A program made the position numbers and the translations under genes. 41,215 nt of DNA from Eubacterium sp. (GTDB lineage: Bacteria; Bacillota; Clostridia; Lachnospirales; Lachnospiraceae), in assembly GCA_016280325.1 (NCBI GenBank), contig JAEEGM010000072.1, forward strand, positions 1-41,215, in the 5' to 3' direction. How positions within the stretch are numbered: the first letter of the stretch is position 1; each line of letters starts with the position of its first letter. Of the stretch, positions 17,801 to 28,568 are shown piece by piece. The notes beneath the pieces are model-generated. The model was not told the DNA's origin and did not search any database. It was given only the letters and a program-made list of their open reading frames with translations.

Positions 17801-19807
17801 ATGGAACCAAACAATTCAAATAACAACCGAAAAAACGAGGAAGATCGAAAGAGACGCCTGAAGATCAACATCCTGATCTCGGCGGCTGCGTTGCTTTTCG
17901 CATTTTTCATGATCATGTTTCTCAACGCGGAGATCAAGAGAAGCACCGAGAAAGAGATCACGTACACCAAGTTTATCGAGATGCTGAAGGATGAGCAGGT
18001 CAAGAAGGTCACCTTCAAGTCGAACATGATCTACATCGAGCCGAAGACGGATGCGGGGATGGACGCGTTCGCGATGTCGTATTATACCGGCTATGTGAAC
18101 GATACCAATCTGGTTCAGAACATGCTCGAGAAGTACAACGTGGAATTTACGGCGGAGATCAACGATTCCGATTCCGGAATCTGGGAGTTTCTGCTGACCT
18201 ATATCCTTCCGATCCTGGGGATATGGGCGCTGCTTTGGTTCTTCATGCGCTCGGCGACCAAGGGCGGCGGCCTGATGGGCGGCGTCGGAAAGTCGACGGC
18301 CAAGATGTATGTAGAGAAAAAGACCGGCGTGTCCTTTGCCGATGTGGCCGGTGAGGAAGAGGCCAAGGAGTCCCTGACAGAGCTCGTTGACTTTTTGAAA
18401 AATCCTGAAAAATACAAGCAGATCGGTGCGAGACTGCCGAAAGGAGCCCTTCTCGTGGGCCCGCCGGGAACCGGTAAGACGCTTCTTGCGAAGGCGCTGG
18501 CCGGAGAGGCCGGTGTACCGTTCTTCTCACTGAGCGGTTCGGATTTCGTGGAGATGTTTGTCGGAGTCGGTGCGTCACGTGTGCGCGATCTGTTTAAGCA
18601 GGCTACATCTATGGCGCCGTGTATCATCTTTATCGATGAGATCGACGCGATCGGTAAGAGTCGTGATACGCAGTACGGAGGCGGAAACGACGAGAGAGAG
18701 CAGACGCTCAATCAGCTTCTGTCCGAGATGGACGGCTTTGATTCCTCCAAGGGTATCATCATCCTCGGTGCGACCAACCGTCCGGAGGTTCTGGACAAGG
18801 CCCTTCTCAGACCGGGACGTTTTGACCGGAGAATCATCGTCGAGAAGCCGGATCTCAAGGGAAGAATTGACGTGCTGAAGGTACATTCGCACGATGTGCT
18901 GATGGATGAGACCGTCGATCTCGAGGAGATCGCGCTCGCGACATCCGGAGCGGTCGGCGCGGATCTGGCCAATATGGTCAACGAGGCGGCGATCATGGCA
19001 GTCAAGGACGGCCGCAAGGTTGTGAGCCAGAAGGATCTGTTCGAGGCGGTCGAGGTCGTACTGGCCGGTAAGGAGAAAAAAGACCGCATCCTCGGCAAGG
19101 AGGAGAAGCGGATTGTCGCTCATCATGAGATCGGTCACGCGCTGGTGATGAGTATGCTGAAAAATACGGAGCCGGTGCAGAAGATCACGATCGTTCCGCG
19201 AACGATGGGAGCACTCGGCTATGTGATGCAGGTACCGGAGGAAGAGAAGTACCTGATGAAAAAGGGAGAACTCCTCGATCAGATCACGGGACTGCTCGGC
19301 GGTCGCGCGGCGGAGGAAGTGGAATTCGAGGATATCACGACCGGCGCGTCCAACGATATCGAGAAGGCTACCTCGATTGCCCGCGCGATGGTAACGCAGT
19401 ACGGAATGAGCGAGCGCTTCGGCATGATGGGACTGGAGACGATCACCAGCCGTTATCTGGATGGTCGCCCGGTATCGAACTGTGGTGAGCAGACAGAGGC
19501 TGAGGTTGACGAAGAAGTTAAAGATATACTTAAGAAATGTCATGACAAGGCGAAGTCGATCATTGAAGATAACAAGGATGTTCTTGAGAAGCTTGCCGAG
19601 CATCTGATCGAGAAAGAGACGATCACCGGCAAGGAATTCGTGGAGATCTTCGAGGCTGAGACGGGAATCAAGTTGAAGCGCAAGAATCCGGACGGTACGA
19701 TCAAAGAGGATGACGAGGCCGAGAAGGCTGAGGAGACTGTTGAGGGAACAGTTGAGGGGACAAAGGAAGAGACACCCGAGGAGTCAGACGGTGAAACGGA
19801 AGAGTAG
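17801..19807 (+). CDS. ftsH: ATP-dependent zinc metalloprotease FtsH
   Basis: GPPGTGKT Walker [10 protein letters not shown], second region of homology, HEIGHAL zinc site. Confidence 0.98.
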   Translation: MEPNNSNNNRKNEEDRKRRLKINILISAAALLFAFFMIMFLNAEIKRSTEKEITYTKFIEMLKDEQVKKVTFKSNMIYIEPKTDAGMDAFAMSYYTGYVNDTNLVQNMLEKYNVEFTAEINDSDSGIWEFLLTYILPILGIWALLWFFMRSATKGGGLMGGVGKSTAKMYVEKKTGVSFADVAGEEEAKESLTELVDFLKNPEKYKQIGARLPKGALLVGPPGTGKTLLAKALAGEAGVPFFSLSGSDFVEMFVGVGASRVRDLFKQATSMAPCIIFIDEIDAIGKSRDTQYGGGNDEREQTLNQLLSEMDGFDSSKGIIILGATNRPEVLDKALLRPGRFDRRIIVEKPDLKGRIDVLKVHSHDVLMDETVDLEEIALATSGAVGADLANMVNEAAIMAVKDGRKVVSQKDLFEAVEVVLAGKEKKDRILGKEEKRIVAHHEIGHALVMSMLKNTEPVQKITIVPRTMGALGYVMQVPEEEKYLMKKGELLDQITGLLGGRAAEEVEFEDITTGASNDIEKATSIARAMVTQYGMSERFGMMGLETITSRYLDGRPVSNCGEQTEAEVDEEVKDILKKCHDKAKSIIEDNKDVLEKLAEHLIEKETITGKEFVEIFEAETGIKLKRKNPDGTIKEDDEAEKAEETVEGTVEGTKEETPEESDGETEE

Positions 19808-19831
19808 TCCGGGCTCTGTGTGGAGGAGAAT

Positions 19832-21184
19832 GTGGAAAAAGAGAAGTATCATGTGGTAGTCGTTGATGACAACCCGGTATCGATCCGGACTGCCAAACGA
19901 CTGCTGAACGGAGAGGAAATACGCGTCAGCGGTGTACGCTCCGGTTACGACATGATGAAGCTGGTTGAGAACAACAAGCCGGACCTCATCCTGTTGGATA
20001 TTTTGATGCCCGAAATGGACGGATTTGAGACCTATCGCAGGCTTCAGGAGTTTGAAAAGGCTGAGAAAAGAGTGCCGACGCCCGTGATCTTTTTGACCGG
20101 AGAGAGAGATCCGGATACAGAGAGACGCGGACTGAAAGCCGGTGCGTCGGACTTTATCCGGAAGCCCTTCGACAAGGATATCCTGATCAAGCGTATCATC
20201 AATACGATTGAAAACAGCCGACGGATCGAGAGTCTGACTGAGGAGGCCACCGTAGACCGGCTGACGGGATTTTTGAACAAGTCCACGGGTACGGAAACGA
20301 TTGCGCGCCTCTGTGCGAATGACAGAGGTGCTCTGATGGTCTTTGATCTTGACAACTTCAAACTGGTCAATGATCTGTTCGGTCACGATATGGGTGACCG
20401 GATTCTGGTTGCTTTTTCCGAGATTGTAAGGAATAATACACGCGAGAAGGATGTTGTCAGCCGTATCGGCGGCGACGAATTTATCGCGTTTTTTATGGAT
20501 GTTGTCGATGAAAAATCGGTATCGGCGCTTTGTGAGAGACTGAACCGTCAGTTTGATGAAAGGGCGCTGATGCTTCTGGGGAAGGAACACGGTGTTCCCC
20601 TCGGAATCTCGATTGGTGTCGCGTTCGCGCCGGAGCATGAAAGAACCTATCGGATCCTGTTTTCCTACGCGGACAGCGCGATGTACAGGGCCAAGCAGAC
20701 AGGAAGGCATACGTTTGAGATTTACCGCGCCGAAGCCGGGGACGACCACGGTCAGGAGGAAGATATTGGTGCTGATTTTCTTCGTGCGGTCCGGATTGTC
20801 GAGGAGAGAGGTGACAACACGGGGGCGATGCTGGTGGGGCAGGAAGCCTTTTCCTGGAATTATCGCTATGTAGTGCGACTTTTGGAGCGCTTTAAGGGGA
20901 ACGCGGATCGGATCCTTTTTTCACTGAACATCAGGGAGCAGGGACCGATGGCGGCCGAGATCGTGTCGGAGTTCGCGGAGGTATTGAAAAAGACGCTCAG
21001 AAAGAGCGATATCATCTGGCAGAGCAAGCCACATCAGTTTTTCGCGTTATTACCGCAGCTGGTGGAGACGGATACGGAGGAAGTCATCCGTCGTATCAAC
21101 CGGGCATGGGAAGAGACGGGGTATCATAAGCGTGCGGAGGTAAATGTCTATTCGTCTCCTCTCTCAGAGGATGAGGAACGATAA
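19832..21184 (+). CDS. Response regulator with GGDEF diguanylate cyclase domain and C-terminal GGDEF-like degenerate domain
   Basis: REC domain (VVVVDDNPVS...LLDILMPEMDGFE...RKPFDKD), intact IGGDEFI; GTG 19832 preceded by GGAGGA. Confidence 0.9.
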   Translation: MEKEKYHVVVVDDNPVSIRTAKRLLNGEEIRVSGVRSGYDMMKLVENNKPDLILLDILMPEMDGFETYRRLQEFEKAEKRVPTPVIFLTGERDPDTERRGLKAGASDFIRKPFDKDILIKRIINTIENSRRIESLTEEATVDRLTGFLNKSTGTETIARLCANDRGALMVFDLDNFKLVNDLFGHDMGDRILVAFSEIVRNNTREKDVVSRIGGDEFIAFFMDVVDEKSVSALCERLNRQFDERALMLLGKEHGVPLGISIGVAFAPEHERTYRILFSYADSAMYRAKQTGRHTFEIYRAEAGDDHGQEEDIGADFLRAVRIVEERGDNTGAMLVGQEAFSWNYRYVVRLLERFKGNADRILFSLNIREQGPMAAEIVSEFAEVLKKTLRKSDIIWQSKPHQFFALLPQLVETDTEEVIRRINRAWEETGYHKRAEVNVYSSPLSEDEER

Positions 21185-21233
21185 CGGAAACGCTCGGACA
21201 TCGAAAGTCAAGGGAACAGAGGAGTAGATTGGC

Positions 21234-22346
21234 ATGGGGAACAATTATTCAAGGCGGATTCTGATCACGGCTATTGTCATACTGGTCGCAGTTGTCCTCG
21301 GGCTGATCCTGATTCGGAATGCCTCTGTGGATACGGATGTTACCAGACATACGACCAAGGTCGGCCTGTTGATCAATGGAAGTAAAGAAGATCATAGCTT
21401 TTGCCAGGCGCACTATGACGCGTTGATGCGGATCCGGGATGATTTGAATCTTGAGATCTGCTGCAGGGAGAACGTCCCGGAGGATGAGACCTGCTCATCC
21501 GAGATAGAGGGGCTGATCGGGGAAGGGTGTCGATTTGTCGTCGGCGCCTCATTTGGTTATGGGGATTACATCGTCCGGGCGGCGAAACGTCACCCGGACG
21601 TCTTTTTTCTGCATCCGGCGGGATCGGAAAAAGATACCAACCTGTCCAGCGCATTCGGAAGAATGTATCAGGCGAGATATCTGTCCGGTATCGTGGCAGG
21701 TAAGAGAACGAAAACCGGAAAAATTGGATTTGTGGCCGCGTTTCCCTTCTCGGAGGTTATCCGCGGTCTCAACGCGTTTACCCTGGGAGTCCGGAGTGTA
21801 GCGCCTGAAGCCGAGGTGTATGTCCGGTACTGCGAGTCGTGGGTGGATGACAAGATTGCTGAGAAAGCCTGTGTCGGGCTGCTCGATGCCCATCCGGATA
21901 TCGATGTTCTGTCTATGCATACAAATTCACTTAAACCCAATGAAATAGCGGAAAAGCGCGGAATATGGGCTGTGGGCTACAACGCGAACAACGCGGATAT
22001 TTTTCCGAATTCTTATCTGACATCGTGCGAGTGGCATTGGGATTCCTATTACAGAAAAAGTATATTGAGCGGCCTTCAGGGAAAGTTCCATGGTGAGAAT
22101 CTGTGGATCGAGATGGAGGAAGGTATCGTGGGACTCTCGGAGCTGACGAAAAATACGGTTCCGGGAACCGGCGAGGCTGTCGAAGAGGCGATGAAGCGCT
22201 TTAAGAGCAGGGAGTATGATGTGTTCTACGGGCCGATCGTCGATAATACCGGGAAGGTCCGTGTTCCGGAGGGTGAGTCCATGTCGGATGATGATCTGTT
22301 GAATCACTTTGAATGGTATGTGGAGGGCGTGACGGTTGAAGAATAA
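21234..22346 (+). CDS. Membrane-anchored BMP-family (PnrA/Med-like) substrate-binding protein
   Basis: N-terminal TM, no lipobox Cys; BMP-type fold pattern (GRMYQARYLSGIVAGKRTKTGKIGFVAAFPFSEVIRGLNAFTLGVRS). Confidence 0.85.
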   Translation: MGNNYSRRILITAIVILVAVVLGLILIRNASVDTDVTRHTTKVGLLINGSKEDHSFCQAHYDALMRIRDDLNLEICCRENVPEDETCSSEIEGLIGEGCRFVVGASFGYGDYIVRAAKRHPDVFFLHPAGSEKDTNLSSAFGRMYQARYLSGIVAGKRTKTGKIGFVAAFPFSEVIRGLNAFTLGVRSVAPEAEVYVRYCESWVDDKIAEKACVGLLDAHPDIDVLSMHTNSLKPNEIAEKRGIWAVGYNANNADIFPNSYLTSCEWHWDSYYRKSILSGLQGKFHGENLWIEMEEGIVGLSELTKNTVPGTGEAVEEAMKRFKSREYDVFYGPIVDNTGKVRVPEGESMSDDDLLNHFEWYVEGVTVEE

Positions 22347-23436
22347 CGAGATATTGTTTCGAGCCATATTTTTGATCGTTTCGCTGCTTTTAGTCGGCGG
22401 GATCATCATTTTGATCTACACGTTTCAGGTCGGACAGCAGGATGACAGTACGACAGTCGGTGTGGTATGTATCGGAACGAGTGATGATCACGGCTGGAAT
22501 GAAAGCCATTATAAAGGTGTGAAAAAGGCCGTGGAGGCGCATGGATGCGACATGTACGAAAAAATGTCCGTTCCCGAGGAGGAGGATGCGCTGAAAAAGG
22601 CGGTTTCCGAACTGGCGAAGGAGGGGTGCAACTGTATTTTTCTTACGAGTTACGGCTATGGGGCTTATCTCGATGATATCGCGAAGGAAAACCCGGATAT
22701 CGCGTTTTATTGTATCTCCGGTGAGGCTACGGCCGGCAATTGCGCGTCGTATTTTGCCAGGATGTATCAGGTGCGATATCTGGCCGGCATCGTTGCCGGT
22801 GCCGCGTCGAAGACCGGCACGCTTGCTTTCGTGAGCGCTATGCCGATCCCGGAGACGGTGCGATCGATCAATGCCTATACGCTCGGGGTCCGCAAGGCAA
22901 ATCCCGCGGCAAAGGTGATCGTAAAGTACACCGGTAGCTGGGATGATAAGGGAAAAGAAGAAGCAGCTGTGAAGGAACTGGCAGCGGTAGGGGCGGATGT
23001 CGTAACTTTTCACGAGGACAAGCCCTATGCCATAGATGTCGCGGATGAGATGGGGCTCTTCACGACGGGATATGACTACGTATCAAGGAAGTATTCCGAG
23101 AGGTTTTTAACGGCAGCGGTGTTTAACTGGGATGTTCTCTACGAGAAGGTACTGGGCGACTATCTGAGCGGAAGAGCGAATTTTTCCAAAAACTACTGGC
23201 TGGGGATCGCGGACGGAGCGGTTTCGATATATCCGTATTCGGAATTGGTGTCAAAGGAGACGGCAGCGTTGGTCGAGCAGGAGAAAAAAAGGATACAGAC
23301 CTGGCGCGATGTGTTCTCGGGCGAGATCTATGACAATGCCGGAACACTCCGGTGCCATAAGGATGAGAGGATCAGCGATGATGAGCTGTTCAACAGTATC
23401 GATTGGTATGTGAAAGGCGTGGAGGTATATGATTAA
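22336..23436 (+). CDS. Second membrane-anchored BMP-family substrate-binding protein (paralogue)
   Basis: ARMYQVRYLAGIVAGAASKTGTLAFVSAMPIPETVRSINAYTLGVRKANP; TTG start overlapping the upstream gene. Confidence 0.85.
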   Translation: MKNNEILFRAIFLIVSLLLVGGIIILIYTFQVGQQDDSTTVGVVCIGTSDDHGWNESHYKGVKKAVEAHGCDMYEKMSVPEEEDALKKAVSELAKEGCNCIFLTSYGYGAYLDDIAKENPDIAFYCISGEATAGNCASYFARMYQVRYLAGIVAGAASKTGTLAFVSAMPIPETVRSINAYTLGVRKANPAAKVIVKYTGSWDDKGKEEAAVKELAAVGADVVTFHEDKPYAIDVADEMGLFTTGYDYVSRKYSERFLTAAVFNWDVLYEKVLGDYLSGRANFSKNYWLGIADGAVSIYPYSELVSKETAALVEQEKKRIQTWRDVFSGEIYDNAGTLRCHKDERISDDELFNSIDWYVKGVEVYD

Positions 23437-26167
23437 GAATCTGATCTTTAACAAATACAGAACGGTGGTTGTCGTGGTCTTTTTCGCAGTGGCCCTGACG
23501 GTTGTCGGTATGGTTTTGAGGAGTCGTATCGGTGAGCTTCTCACGTCCTACACGGAGGATCAGACCGGCAAGCAGGCAAGGACCTGCGCCATGCTTATGG
23601 GTGAGAAACTGGACACTGAGCTTGAAGACCTCGAATATATCGCGTCCAGACTGGAAACCTCACTCGATGAACCGGGGGAATTGATGCCCCGTTTGGTCAG
23701 CAAATCCGGAGGCAGGCAGGGGTTACTTGGTATCAATGGAAAGGCTATCTTCGGAGACAGTCTGGATGTCAGCATTTTTGACGGAATTCAGTCATCCTTC
23801 CGGGGAGAAAAGGTCATCACCTTTGTGGAGGAGCAGGGGCTTCTTTTTACCTGTCCGGTATTCCACGGGCCGAATATCCGATATGTGCTGTACCGCCTGT
23901 ATCCGACGGCTTCTCTTGGTGAGCGGTTTTCCGAGCGGCTGGACGATGACCTCGGGAAATTCTGCGTGTCGACACGAGACGGTCAGATCGTCGTGCCGTT
24001 CCATGACAGCACCGATGAGGAATTGAACTGGTATCGGAGCAGGGAGATCCAGGATGACTTTACATCCATGCATCTGGAGATGGAGGTGTCGGTTGCCGTA
24101 GCGAGAAGCTTTGATACCGATCGCGGCAATATGCTGCTTTTTGAGGCAGAGATCCCGGGAACGGATTATCTGATATCCGGTTTTGTGTCGAAGTCCGTGG
24201 CTTCAGAGGGTATCGGGAACCTCAACCTTCTTGTCGTGTGGGTGTTCGGACTCCTGATGCTGCTGGTTTTGATCGGTGCGATCTATCTTACGAGAGCCCG
24301 CGTCAAGGTCCGCGAGAGCGATGCGCTGAGAGAAGCCAAGGCCGTGGCGGAGGAAGCGTCCCGTGCCAAGAGTGACTTCCTCGCCAATATGTCTCATGAG
24401 ATCCGTACGCCGATCAACGCGGTGCTCGGTATGGACGAGATGATCCTCAGAGAGAGTGACGATGAGTCGATCATAACCTATGCCAACAATATAAAAACAG
24501 CCGGGAATACGCTGCTCGGCCTGGTCAACGATATTCTGGATTTTTCAAAAATCGAGGCGAACAAGATCGAGATCATCCCTGTGGACTACGATCTCGCTGC
24601 CATGATCAACGACCTGGTAAACATGATCTACACCAGAGCGGATGACAAGGGACTCGAGATGCATCTCGACTTTGACAGCGAATTGCCGAGACGCCTGAAC
24701 GGTGATGAGATGCGGATCAAGCAGGTGATCACCAACATCCTGACCAATGCCGTAAAATACACGAAAAAGGGAAGCATAACCTTCCATATCGGTTATGAGA
24801 AAAATGTCTACGAGCCGGACAGTATCTTTCTTCATGTTTCGGTCAGCGATACCGGCATCGGAATCCGTGAGGAGGATATGAGCAGGTTGTTCTCTGAGTT
24901 TGAGCGAATCGATGAGGAGAAGAACCGCCATATCGAGGGAACCGGGCTCGGTATGAACATCACTAAGCGGCTGATCGAGATGATGGGTTCTACGCTGCAC
25001 GTGGAGAGTACGTACGGGGAGGGCTCCATATTCTATTTTTCACTGAAACAGCGTGTGGTTGACGACGAGCCGTTGGGGAATTATGAGATGGCTTACCGTG
25101 AATCCGTGCTCGGGCGAAAGGAGTACCATGAGAAGTTCATCGCGCCACACGCGGAGGTGTTGGTGGTGGATGATAATCCGATGAACCTGACGGTATTTAA
25201 GAGCCTCCTAAAGAGGACGCGCGTGCGTATCGACATGGCGGAGAGCGGCGATGAATGCCTGAAACTCACCCGTGAAAAGGCATATGATATCATTTTTCTC
25301 GATCACATGATGCCGGAGAAGGACGGTGTCGAGACGCTACGGGAACTCCGTGAACAGGAGGCGGATAAAAATACACAGACACCGGTTGTCTGTCTGACGG
25401 CGAATGCCATCTCCGGGGCAAAGGAGGAATACATCGCGGAAGGCTTTGATGACTACCTGAGCAAGCCGATCGACGCGGATCTTCTCGAGGATATGATGAT
25501 CATGTACCTGCCGACGGATAAGATCGAGATGACGGAGGAAGGCGTATCGGAAGACGATGGGGGAAGAAGAAGGGAACCCCTCCCTGATTTTCTGGAGGAG
25601 ATCGCCGAGATCGATACGAAAGCCGGGATCGCGAACCACGGTGGGGATATCGAGGCATATCTCGACACGCTGAGGGTGTATGGCGGCGCGTACGATAAGT
25701 ATGCCGAGGAGATAGAGACGTATTATCAGAAGAAAGATATGGAGAACGCGACGATCAAGATCCACGCGCTGAAGAGTACGGTGAAAGTCATAGGCGCTTT
25801 GGGACTCGGGGAACTGGCACAAAGCCTTGAGGATGCCGGTAAGGCTGGGGAACTGGCGTCGCGCGGTGAGGAGATGGAAGAGCTGCTCACATGCTCCCGG
25901 ACTGTCGGTGAGGCCCTGGCGCCTCTGGTTGAGAAAAAGGAGGAGGTCGATGACAGCGACCTGCCTTTGATCGATAGCGAAAAATTGCGGGAGGATTACG
26001 AGAGAATCCATCGTCAGGCCGATGAGTGTAACGATGTCGGAATCGAGGATATCCTTGAGGAGATGGGAGCGTTTCGCCTTCCGGAGGAAGAAAAAGAGCG
26101 CCTGAACCGGATTCGGGAGGCGCTGGACGAATTTGATTTTGTGGCGGTTAAGGACGCGCTTCGGTAA
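23429..26167 (+). CDS. Hybrid sensor histidine kinase (sensor-HisKA-HATPase-REC-HPt)
   Basis: SHEIRTPINAVLGMDEMI, GTGLGMNITKRLIEMMG, VLVVDDNPMNL...IIFLDHMMPEKDG, HPt-like KIHALKSTVKVIGALGLGELAQSLE. Confidence 0.93.
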   Translation: MIKNLIFNKYRTVVVVVFFAVALTVVGMVLRSRIGELLTSYTEDQTGKQARTCAMLMGEKLDTELEDLEYIASRLETSLDEPGELMPRLVSKSGGRQGLLGINGKAIFGDSLDVSIFDGIQSSFRGEKVITFVEEQGLLFTCPVFHGPNIRYVLYRLYPTASLGERFSERLDDDLGKFCVSTRDGQIVVPFHDSTDEELNWYRSREIQDDFTSMHLEMEVSVAVARSFDTDRGNMLLFEAEIPGTDYLISGFVSKSVASEGIGNLNLLVVWVFGLLMLLVLIGAIYLTRARVKVRESDALREAKAVAEEASRAKSDFLANMSHEIRTPINAVLGMDEMILRESDDESIITYANNIKTAGNTLLGLVNDILDFSKIEANKIEIIPVDYDLAAMINDLVNMIYTRADDKGLEMHLDFDSELPRRLNGDEMRIKQVITNILTNAVKYTKKGSITFHIGYEKNVYEPDSIFLHVSVSDTGIGIREEDMSRLFSEFERIDEEKNRHIEGTGLGMNITKRLIEMMGSTLHVESTYGEGSIFYFSLKQRVVDDEPLGNYEMAYRESVLGRKEYHEKFIAPHAEVLVVDDNPMNLTVFKSLLKRTRVRIDMAESGDECLKLTREKAYDIIFLDHMMPEKDGVETLRELREQEADKNTQTPVVCLTANAISGAKEEYIAEGFDDYLSKPIDADLLEDMMIMYLPTDKIEMTEEGVSEDDGGRRREPLPDFLEEIAEIDTKAGIANHGGDIEAYLDTLRVYGGAYDKYAEEIETYYQKKDMENATIKIHALKSTVKVIGALGLGELAQSLEDAGKAGELASRGEEMEELLTCSRTVGEALAPLVEKKEEVDDSDLPLIDSEKLREDYERIHRQADECNDVGIEDILEEMGAFRLPEEEKERLNRIREALDEFDFVAVKDALR

Positions 26168-26193
26168 ACCGCACGGATACACAACGCAGCTGT

Positions 26194-28110
26194 TTATGAA
26201 TCGTTTCGCGGTGTCTGATTTTCGAAAAATGTCACGACAGCGTGAGCCGCTTTTCGATCCATCCCCTCGACTTTGGCGAGTTCGTCCTCAGTCGCCTGAC
26301 GGATCGCGTCGAGGGATTCGAAAGAGCGCATCAGGGCCAGGCGGCGCTTCGGGCCGATACCCGGTATCTCGTCGAGGATCGAGTGCGTCTGTCCTTTACT
26401 CCGAATCTGCTTGTGATATTCGATCGCAAAGCGGTGCGTCTCATCCTGGATTCGTGTGATCAGGTGGAAGCCCTCACTGTGCGTGTCGATCGGGATTTCC
26501 ACGTCCCTAAAGTAGAGCCCTCTCGTCCGGTGATGGTCGTCCTTGACCATGCCGCAGACCGGGACATCGATTGCAAGGCGCGCTAACACCTCTTCACAGA
26601 TGTGTACCTGCCCTTTTCCGCCGTCCATAAAAATGATATCGGGGAGATGGGCGAAGGAATCGGCCTCGGAGAGGCCTTCTTTTTTACTGTGTTCAAACCG
26701 TCTTGTCAGCATTTCATCCATCGAGCCGTAGTCATCGGGGCCCGTCACGGAGCGGATGCGAAACTTTCTGTAGTCATTCTTTTTGGCCTTGCCTTCGTCA
26801 AAGACCACCATCGAACCGACGGTCTCGAAGCCGTTGATATGCGAGATATCGTAGGATTCCACGCGGTGGAGCTGCCCCTCCATCCCGAGGAGCTCTTCGA
26901 GTTCATCCATCGCGCCGCGGGTTCTGGCACGCTCGGCCTTCAGTTTATCCGCGTCCTGATTCAGAACCAGGTAGGCATTTTTCTTGGCAAGTTCAAGCAG
27001 GCGTTCTTTCTGGCCGCGCCTTGGTATCGTCATCTTCACCCGCTTCCCGCGCTTCTCGGAAAGCCAGTTTAAGATGGCCTCGCTGTCGGAGAATTCCTTC
27101 TCCGTGACAAGCTCACCGGGCAGGTAAGGTGTGCCTGCGTAATTCTGCTTGATAAAAGAAGATATAACATCTTCATCTTTTTCAAATTCTACTCCCGTAA
27201 GATAGTAATGTTCCCGACCAAGCAGCTTTCCGTTCCGGATGAAAAATACCTGCATCACGGCCTCGTTTCCTGACCTTGCGAGGGCCAGGATATCCCGATC
27301 CTCCTGCTCGCCGGAGGTGATCTTCTGACGCTCGGTCACACGTCGGATGCTCTCCAGCTGATCCCGGTATATGGCGGCCTCTTCAAAGGCCATCTGTTCG
27401 GAGGCGGCTTTCATTCTGGCCTCCAGCTCGTGACGTATCTCTGCCGTGTCGCCCTGGAGGAAGCGGAGCGCCTGCTCGAAGTTCAGACGGTAATCCTCCT
27501 CGCTGATCATACCCTGGCAGGGCGCATCGCACTGGCCCATCTCGTAGTAGAGGCAGGGACGGTTTTTAGCGTCGAGCGGCGTCCGCGATGTAGCGTCCGA
27601 TACGGTCGGTGGTTCCGCAGAAACAACCTTAGTTCCGCTTATCTTCCGGTTGCAGGTCCGCAGATGGTAGATCCGGTTCACCAGCTCGATGGCCTCCCGG
27701 ATCGCGCCCGCGCTTGTAAAAGGTCCGAAATACTTGTTGCCGTCGCGTTTTAACTGACGTGAAAACAAGAGCCTCGGGAAAGGCTCCTGTATGGTTGCTT
27801 TGATATAGGGATAGGTCTTCCCATCCTTGAGCATCGTGTTGTAGCGCGGCGCATGCTCCTTGATCAGGTTGCATTCGAGCACCAGCGCCTCCAACTCGCT
27901 GTCTGTCACGATGTATTCGAACCAGGCGATCCGCGAGATCATCTTCTCGATCTTCGGTGTCACCTGCCGGCTTTCCTGAAAATACTGCCTGACACGGTTC
28001 TTCAGGCTGATCGCTTTACCGACATAGATGATCTCATCGGACTTATCATGCATCAGATAGACCCCGGGCTTTGCCGGCAGCTTCTTCAGTTCGTCCTGAA
28101 TGTCAAACAT
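26194..28110 (-). CDS. uvrC: Excinuclease ABC subunit C
   Basis: LPAKPGVYLMHDKSDEIIYVGKAISLKNRVRQYF GIY-YIG domain; C-terminal HhH (IPGIGPKRRLALMRSF). Confidence 0.97.
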   Translation of the reverse strand: MFDIQDELKKLPAKPGVYLMHDKSDEIIYVGKAISLKNRVRQYFQESRQVTPKIEKMISRIAWFEYIVTDSELEALVLECNLIKEHAPRYNTMLKDGKTYPYIKATIQEPFPRLLFSRQLKRDGNKYFGPFTSAGAIREAIELVNRIYHLRTCNRKISGTKVVSAEPPTVSDATSRTPLDAKNRPCLYYEMGQCDAPCQGMISEEDYRLNFEQALRFLQGDTAEIRHELEARMKAASEQMAFEEAAIYRDQLESIRRVTERQKITSGEQEDRDILALARSGNEAVMQVFFIRNGKLLGREHYYLTGVEFEKDEDVISSFIKQNYAGTPYLPGELVTEKEFSDSEAILNWLSEKRGKRVKMTIPRRGQKERLLELAKKNAYLVLNQDADKLKAERARTRGAMDELEELLGMEGQLHRVESYDISHINGFETVGSMVVFDEGKAKKNDYRKFRIRSVTGPDDYGSMDEMLTRRFEHSKKEGLSEADSFAHLPDIIFMDGGKGQVHICEEVLARLAIDVPVCGMVKDDHHRTRGLYFRDVEIPIDTHSEGFHLITRIQDETHRFAIEYHKQIRSKGQTHSILDEIPGIGPKRRLALMRSFESLDAIRQATEDELAKVEGMDRKAAHAVVTFFENQTPRNDS

Positions 28111-28121
28111 CCTTCACGCTC

Positions 28122-28478
28122 CTACTTTCCTTCATTGCCCGCGGGACCACCTGACTCAGCCGCTCTGGCGTCGAGTGCCGCGATGCGATCTTTGCATTTT
28201 TCCATATCCTCAACAAGCTTTTCGCCTTCTTTTTCCTCATTTTTCCGCGTCCGATCTTTCACGGTCTCGTAGATCTTGAAGCGATTCATGTTGATAACGA
28301 AAAACAGAACCGCTCCGGTGAACCCGGCGACGATAACGACGACACCGAGCCAGAGTCCGCCCTGGATCAGCTTAATGCCGATGATGGCGCAGGCAAGCAG
28401 GATCAGGAATACCACCGCCAGAAAGCCGCGTCGCTTGGTCTGCTCGGGATTCTTCTCTTTTTTCTTTTTCTTAGCCAT
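28122..28478 (-). CDS. Small membrane protein of unknown function (118 aa)
   Basis: Lys-rich N terminus, two hydrophobic segments, charged tail. Confidence 0.65.
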   Translation of the reverse strand: MAKKKKKEKNPEQTKRRGFLAVVFLILLACAIIGIKLIQGGLWLGVVVIVAGFTGAVLFFVINMNRFKIYETVKDRTRKNEEKEGEKLVEDMEKCKDRIAALDARAAESGGPAGNEGK

Positions 28479-28568
28479 GGTCGCCCTCTTTTCATCGCTG
28501 AATTTGTGTTTCTACTCCCGATTATATACCATATGTTTGAAAATGTCACGAAAAAAGTGAAGACGGAT

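Noticed and set aside
26168-26193. Terminator between the hybrid kinase and uvrC
   Set aside because: The 26-bp convergent gap has no stem-loop with T-run.
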